Shown here in pieces: positions 60,473 to 64,000 of a stretch of DNA of 64,000 bases. Origin of the DNA: Pseudonocardia endophytica (GTDB taxonomy: Bacteria; Actinomycetota; Actinomycetes; Mycobacteriales; Pseudonocardiaceae); the NCBI RefSeq assembly GCF_004339565.1, contig NZ_SMFZ01000001.1:1426001-1490000 (forward strand), given 5' to 3'. How positions within the stretch are numbered: position 1 is the first letter of the stretch; the number at the start of each line of letters is the position of its first letter. The translations under genes and the position numbers were made by a program. Below the pieces are notes generated by a model. That model had not been told where the DNA came from and did no database searches. It saw only the letters and a program-made list of their open reading frames with translations.

Positions 60473-63400
60473 ACCGGGCGAGCCCCCGTAGCTGGCGTGA
60501 GATCACCGACAGCGTGGCCAGGTCGAGCGTCGCGGACGCGCCGATCTCCTCCAGCGCCGCGCGCGCCCGGACCAGGCGCGACGAGTTCGCCCGCTCCCAC
60601 GCCTCGATCGCCTCGTCGACAGCGGTGCCGGGCGGGGTCTCGCGCAGCGCGTCGAGCGTGATCGCCCGCAGCGAGCCGTAGAGGTCGTCGCGCAGGGCCA
60701 GCCGGGCGAGCCCGTGCCAGCGGTCGCCGCGCTCGAGCTTGCTGACCGCCGTCAGCGCCGTGTCCAGGCCGAGGTGCTCGGACAGCGCGAAGTACAGGCG
60801 GGCCACCTCGGCCGGGTCGCGCGGCTCGAGGTCGCGGTCGGACAGCTCCACGAGCTCGACGACGTCGAGCAGCCCGAACGCGTACAACGACCGGGCGGCC
60901 CGGGCGGCGAGGTCGGCGGGTACCCCGGCCACGCGGAGCTCCTCCTCGCGCGCGATCGCGATCTCGGCCTGGTGCCCGCACAGCAGGTCCGGCAGCCGGT
61001 CGCGCAGCGCGGCGATCCCGCCCCGGAAGCGGGCGATCTCGGCGCCGATCGCGAGCGGCTGCGGCCGGTTCGTCAGGAACCAGCGCGACACCCGGTCCAG
61101 CACCCGGCGCGAGTCCAGCACGATCTCGTCGGCGAGCGCGACCGGGACGTCGGCTGCCCGCGCGTCGTCCCACAGGCGGGGCAGGTCGAACACGCTCGTC
61201 GTGACGGCGTAGGCGCGCACCGTGTCCCCGACGTCGGCCGCGATCTCCTCGCCGAGCCGGAACGCGTAGCTGATCCCGCCGCCGTCGACCATCTCGTTGA
61301 CCAGCAGCGTTCCGACGATCTCCCGGCGCAGCGGGTGGGCGGGGATCGCGTCCCCGAACCGCTCGCGCAGCGGCGTCGGGAAGTACTCCGGCAAGCGCGG
61401 CGCGAACGCCGGCCGGTCCGGCAGGTCGGTGTCCAGGAGCCGGTGGGTCAGGTCGAGCTTGGTGTGCGCGAGCAGCGTGGACAGCTCGGGACCGGTGAGC
61501 CCCTGGCCCGCCTCGGCCAGCGCGGCGAACCCGGCGTCGTCCGGGAGCACCTCGAGGTCGCGGTCCAGGCCGGTGCGCTCCACGAGGTCGTCGACCATCC
61601 GTCCGTGCACGCCGACCATCGCCGCCGCGTGCGAGCGGGCGACACCGAGGACCTCGTTCTGGTCACGGTTGTCGTCCAGCACGAGGTCGGCGACCTCGTC
61701 GGTCATCGAGGCCAGCACCGCGTCCCGCTCCGGGCGGTCCAGCGCGCGGGCGTCGACGAGCCGGTCCAGCAGGATCTTGATGTTGACCTCGTGGTCGGAG
61801 CAGTCCACGCCCGCCGAGTTGTCGATCGCGTCGGTGTTGATCCGCCCGCCTGCGCGGGCGAACTCGATCCGGCCGCGCTGGGTGAGCCCGAGGTTGCCGC
61901 CCTCGCCGACGACCTTGACCCGCAGGTCCCGGCCGTTCACCCGGATCGTGTCGTTGGCCTTGTCACCCGCGTCGGCCTGGGTCTCCGTGGCCGCCTTGAC
62001 GTAGGTGCCGATGCCGCCGTTCCACAGCAGGTCGGCCGGGGCCAGCAGGATCGCGTGGATCAGCTCCGGCGGCGACATCGCCGTCACCGACGGGTCCAGG
62101 CCGAGCGCGTCCCGCATCTGGGGTCCAACCGGGACCGACTTCGCCGTCCGCGGCCAGATCCCGCCACCCTCGCTGACCAGCGAGCGGTCGTAGTCGTCCC
62201 ATGTGGACCTCGGCAGCTCGAACATCCGGCGCCGCTCGGCGAACGAGGTGGCCGCGTCCGGCGTGGGGTCGACGAACACGTGCCGGTGGTCGAACGCGGC
62301 GACGAGCCGGATGTGCTCGGAGAGGAGCATGCCGTTGCCGAACACGTCGCCGGACATGTCCCCGACGCCGACGACGGTGAACTCCTGGCTCTGCGTGTCC
62401 ACGCCGAGCTCGGCGAAGTGGCGCTTCACGGACTCCCACGCGCCGCGTGCGGTGATCCCCATCGCCTTGTGGTCGTAGCCGACCGAGCCGCCGGAGGCGA
62501 ACGCGTCGCCGAGCCAGAACCCGTACTGGGCGGCGATCGAGTTCGCCAGGTCCGAGAACGTCGCGGTGCCCTTGTCGGCGGCGACGACGAGATAGGAGTC
62601 GTCGCCGTCGTGACGCACGACGTCCGGTGGCGGGACGGTCTCGGTGCCCCCGTCGCCCGTGTGGCGCAGGTTGTCCGTGACGTCGAGCAGCCCCGACACG
62701 AACGTCGTGTAGCAGGCGCGCACCTGCTCCGGGTCCGGCGACGGGGCGCGCACGACGAACCCGCCCTTCGCACCGACCGGCACGATCACGGCGTTCTTCA
62801 CGGCCTGCGCCTTGACCAGACCGAGCACCTCGGTGCGGTAGTCCTGCTGGCGGTCGGAGTAGCGCAGCCCGCCACGGGCGACCGGACCGAACCGCAGGTG
62901 CACGCCCTCGACCCGCGGCGAGTACACGAAGATCTCGAACCGCGGGCGCGGGGCGGGCACGTCCGGGATCGCGGACGGATCCAGCTTGAACGAGAAGAAC
63001 GTGCGGTCGCGGAACCAGTTCGTGCGCAGCGTCCCGTCGATCATGGCGAGCAGTCCGCGCAGGATCCGGTCCGCGTCCAGGCCGGTGACCTCGTCGATGA
63101 GTGCGACGACGTCGGTGCGCGACGCGTCGACGGCCTTCTCCCGTTGGTCCTGGGCCGGGTCGAAGCGCGCCCGGAACAGGCCGACCAGCGCCCGCGCCAC
63201 GTCCGGGTACGCGACCAGCACGTTCGCGGTGTACTGCAGGCTGAACAGGCCGCCGAGCTGGCGGGCGTAGCGGCTGTAGGCGCGCAGCACGGCCGCCTCG
63301 CGCCAGTGCAGTCCGGCGCGCAGGACGAGCGCGGAGAACCGGTCGGACTCGGCGTCGCCACGCCAAGCGGCGGAGAACGCGTCGTTGAACCGGGTGGCCG

Positions 63401-64000
63401 TGTCGTGGGTCTGGGCGGTCTCCTGGTCGCCCGCCGGACGCAGCCCGAAGTCGTAGAGCCAGCACCGGCGGCCGTCCGGGCGGCGGAACTCGGCCGGGTG
63501 CTCGTCGAGCACCTCCACATCGAGCTGCTGCAGCACCGGCAGCACGGTCGTCAGCGTGACCGGCGAGTCGGCCAGGTAGAGCGCGAACCGGGTTCCGCCA
63601 GCCAGGTCACGGTAGAGCCGGACGTCGAAGCCCTCCTGGCCGAGCGCGAGCAGGCGTCGCAGGTCCTCGACGGCGCGGGTCGGGTCGATGCCCGCCTTGT
63701 AGGACTCCGGGATGCCGGCCAGCAGGCCGGTGACCATGGCGCCCTCCGCGCCCAGCGCGGCGACCAGCCGGTCGTCCCAGGTCCGGGTCGCCTCGGCTAC
63801 CTCGTCCTGCAGCGACTCCAGGTCGAACGCGACCGGCGCCGACGACGGGTCGGTCGTCACGGTGAAGTGCACGAGCGCGAGCGACTGCTCGCTGACCTGG
63901 GCGGTGTAGGCGACGTCGGTGCCGCCCAGCCGGGTGCGGAGCACCTCGGTGACGGCGAGCCGCGACGTCGTCGTGTACCGGTCGCGCGGCAGGTAGACCA
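60471..64000 (-). CDS. gdh: NAD-dependent glutamate dehydrogenase (large, ~180-kDa class), 5' end cut
   Basis: Catabolic glutamate dehydrogenase: glutamate + NAD+ gives 2-oxoglutarate + ammonium. The 1,176 residues present are the C-terminal three quarters of a protein of about 1,600. Landmarks are PVGAKGGFVVR (glutamate-binding Lys), KAQAVKNAV, GGLRYSDRQQDYRTEVLGL, VVAADKGTATFSDLANSIAAQYGFWLGDAFASGGSVGYDHKAMGITARGAWESVKRHF, VGVGDMSGDVFGNGMLLSEHIRLVAAFDHRHVFVDP and the NAD-binding KVVGEGGNLGLTQRGRIEFA. The start lies beyond the window edge. In actinobacteria this enzyme is regulated by GarA; that gene is not in the window. It leads the gdh-thioesterase-hypothetical group. Confidence 0.96.
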   Translation of the reverse strand, partial: VYLPRDRYTTTSRLAVTEVLRTRLGGTDVAYTAQVSEQSLALVHFTVTTDPSSAPVAFDLESLQDEVAEATRTWDDRLVAALGAEGAMVTGLLAGIPESYKAGIDPTRAVEDLRRLLALGQEGFDVRLYRDLAGGTRFALYLADSPVTLTTVLPVLQQLDVEVLDEHPAEFRRPDGRRCWLYDFGLRPAGDQETAQTHDTATRFNDAFSAAWRGDAESDRFSALVLRAGLHWREAAVLRAYSRYARQLGGLFSLQYTANVLVAYPDVARALVGLFRARFDPAQDQREKAVDASRTDVVALIDEVTGLDADRILRGLLAMIDGTLRTNWFRDRTFFSFKLDPSAIPDVPAPRPRFEIFVYSPRVEGVHLRFGPVARGGLRYSDRQQDYRTEVLGLVKAQAVKNAVIVPVGAKGGFVVRAPSPDPEQVRACYTTFVSGLLDVTDNLRHTGDGGTETVPPPDVVRHDGDDSYLVVAADKGTATFSDLANSIAAQYGFWLGDAFASGGSVGYDHKAMGITARGAWESVKRHFAELGVDTQSQEFTVVGVGDMSGDVFGNGMLLSEHIRLVAAFDHRHVFVDPTPDAATSFAERRRMFELPRSTWDDYDRSLVSEGGGIWPRTAKSVPVGPQMRDALGLDPSVTAMSPPELIHAILLAPADLLWNGGIGTYVKAATETQADAGDKANDTIRVNGRDLRVKVVGEGGNLGLTQRGRIEFARAGGRINTDAIDNSAGVDCSDHEVNIKILLDRLVDARALDRPERDAVLASMTDEVADLVLDDNRDQNEVLGVARSHAAAMVGVHGRMVDDLVERTGLDRDLEVLPDDAGFAALAEAGQGLTGPELSTLLAHTKLDLTHRLLDTDLPDRPAFAPRLPEYFPTPLRERFGDAIPAHPLRREIVGTLLVNEMVDGGGISYAFRLGEEIAADVGDTVRAYAVTTSVFDLPRLWDDARAADVPVALADEIVLDSRRVLDRVSRWFLTNRPQPLAIGAEIARFRGGIAALRDRLPDLLCGHQAEIAIAREEELRVAGVPADLAARAARSLYAFGLLDVVELVELSDRDLEPRDPAEVARLYFALSEHLGLDTALTAVSKLERGDRWHGLARLALRDDLYGSLRAITLDALRETPPGTAVDEAIEAWERANSSRLVRARAALEEIGASATLDLATLSVISRQLRGLAR

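Noticed and set aside
1-64000. tRNA, rRNA or known riboswitch
   Set aside because: I looked for CCA-ending cloverleafs and rRNA-like conserved stretches in the gaps and saw none. No thiamine-type riboswitch is evident near thiL.

Overview
The window is very GC-rich actinobacterial chromosome with GTG starts, many 4-bp stop/start overlaps and few classical ribosome-binding sites. A SepIVA homologue, a Mrp antiporter, NAD-dependent giant glutamate dehydrogenase, an arabinogalactan-type GT-C glycosyltransferase and a DUF1707 protein all point to the Mycobacteriales/Pseudonocardiales. Pseudonocardiaceae, for example Pseudonocardia, is my best guess. This is an inference from gene content, not a database match.

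Layout. 1-2878: smc (3' end cut by the window edge) and acyP. 2901-10056: an accessory block with a CAP-domain protein, a DUF559 nuclease gene flanked on both sides by palindromic repeats, an orphan KdpE-like regulator, a CPA1 Na+/H+ antiporter, a complete IS5-family element and corA. 10079-15884: a conserved growth, RNA and envelope cluster read leftward: coaD, sepIVA, a HEPN-like gene, a MinD-like ATPase, DUF177, rpmF, rnc and mutM. 16029-16871: a 19-bp repeat array. 16886-26646: rsmD, pyc, a membrane protein, recG, rpmB, a DUF1707 protein, ung and a gamma-carbonic anhydrase. 26697-32962: a complete mrp/mnh A-G operon. 33128-35095: an acetyltransferase, a flavin-oxidoreductase relic and a P450. 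35236-43776: glyoxylate/glycolate use, with glcB divergent from glcD-glcE-glcF and a glycolate/lactate permease. 43863-49346: a GT-C glycosyltransferase, small hypothetical genes, thiL, an Lrp-type ligand-binding protein, a DUF3515 protein and ddl. 49475-52652: a MocR-type regulator divergent from a flavin-fold oxidase, then an MscS channel. 52680-64000: glbO, a GH13-like protein, a DivIVA-like coiled-coil protein, a membrane-anchored beta-propeller protein with a (DRV)19 repeat, a conserved hypothetical gene, a thioesterase and the 3' part of NAD-glutamate dehydrogenase.

Two stretches follow gene orders I recall from Mycobacterium tuberculosis: smc-acyP-mutM-rnc-DUF177-sepIVA, then coaD-rsmD-pyc-recG-ung-thiL-DUF3515-ddl, and glbO-aglA-(hypothetical)-(thioesterase)-gdh. 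The accessory material here (DUF559 locus, IS, corA, HEPN-like and MinD-like pair, mrp operon, glc cluster) sits between members of that backbone.

The most unusual signals are not standard genes. One is a family of roughly 65-73-bp palindromes bounded by TGATC/GATCA. They cluster on both sides of a Vsr/PD-(D/E)XK-type nuclease gene, occur singly at gene ends where their TGA is the stop codon, and in one case lie in frame inside the SMC hinge. Others are a composite 19-bp GATCC-phased array between coaD and rsmD, an insertion sequence whose CTAG target duplication supplies the stop codons of two genes, and a GH13 homologue that has lost invariant catalytic residues.
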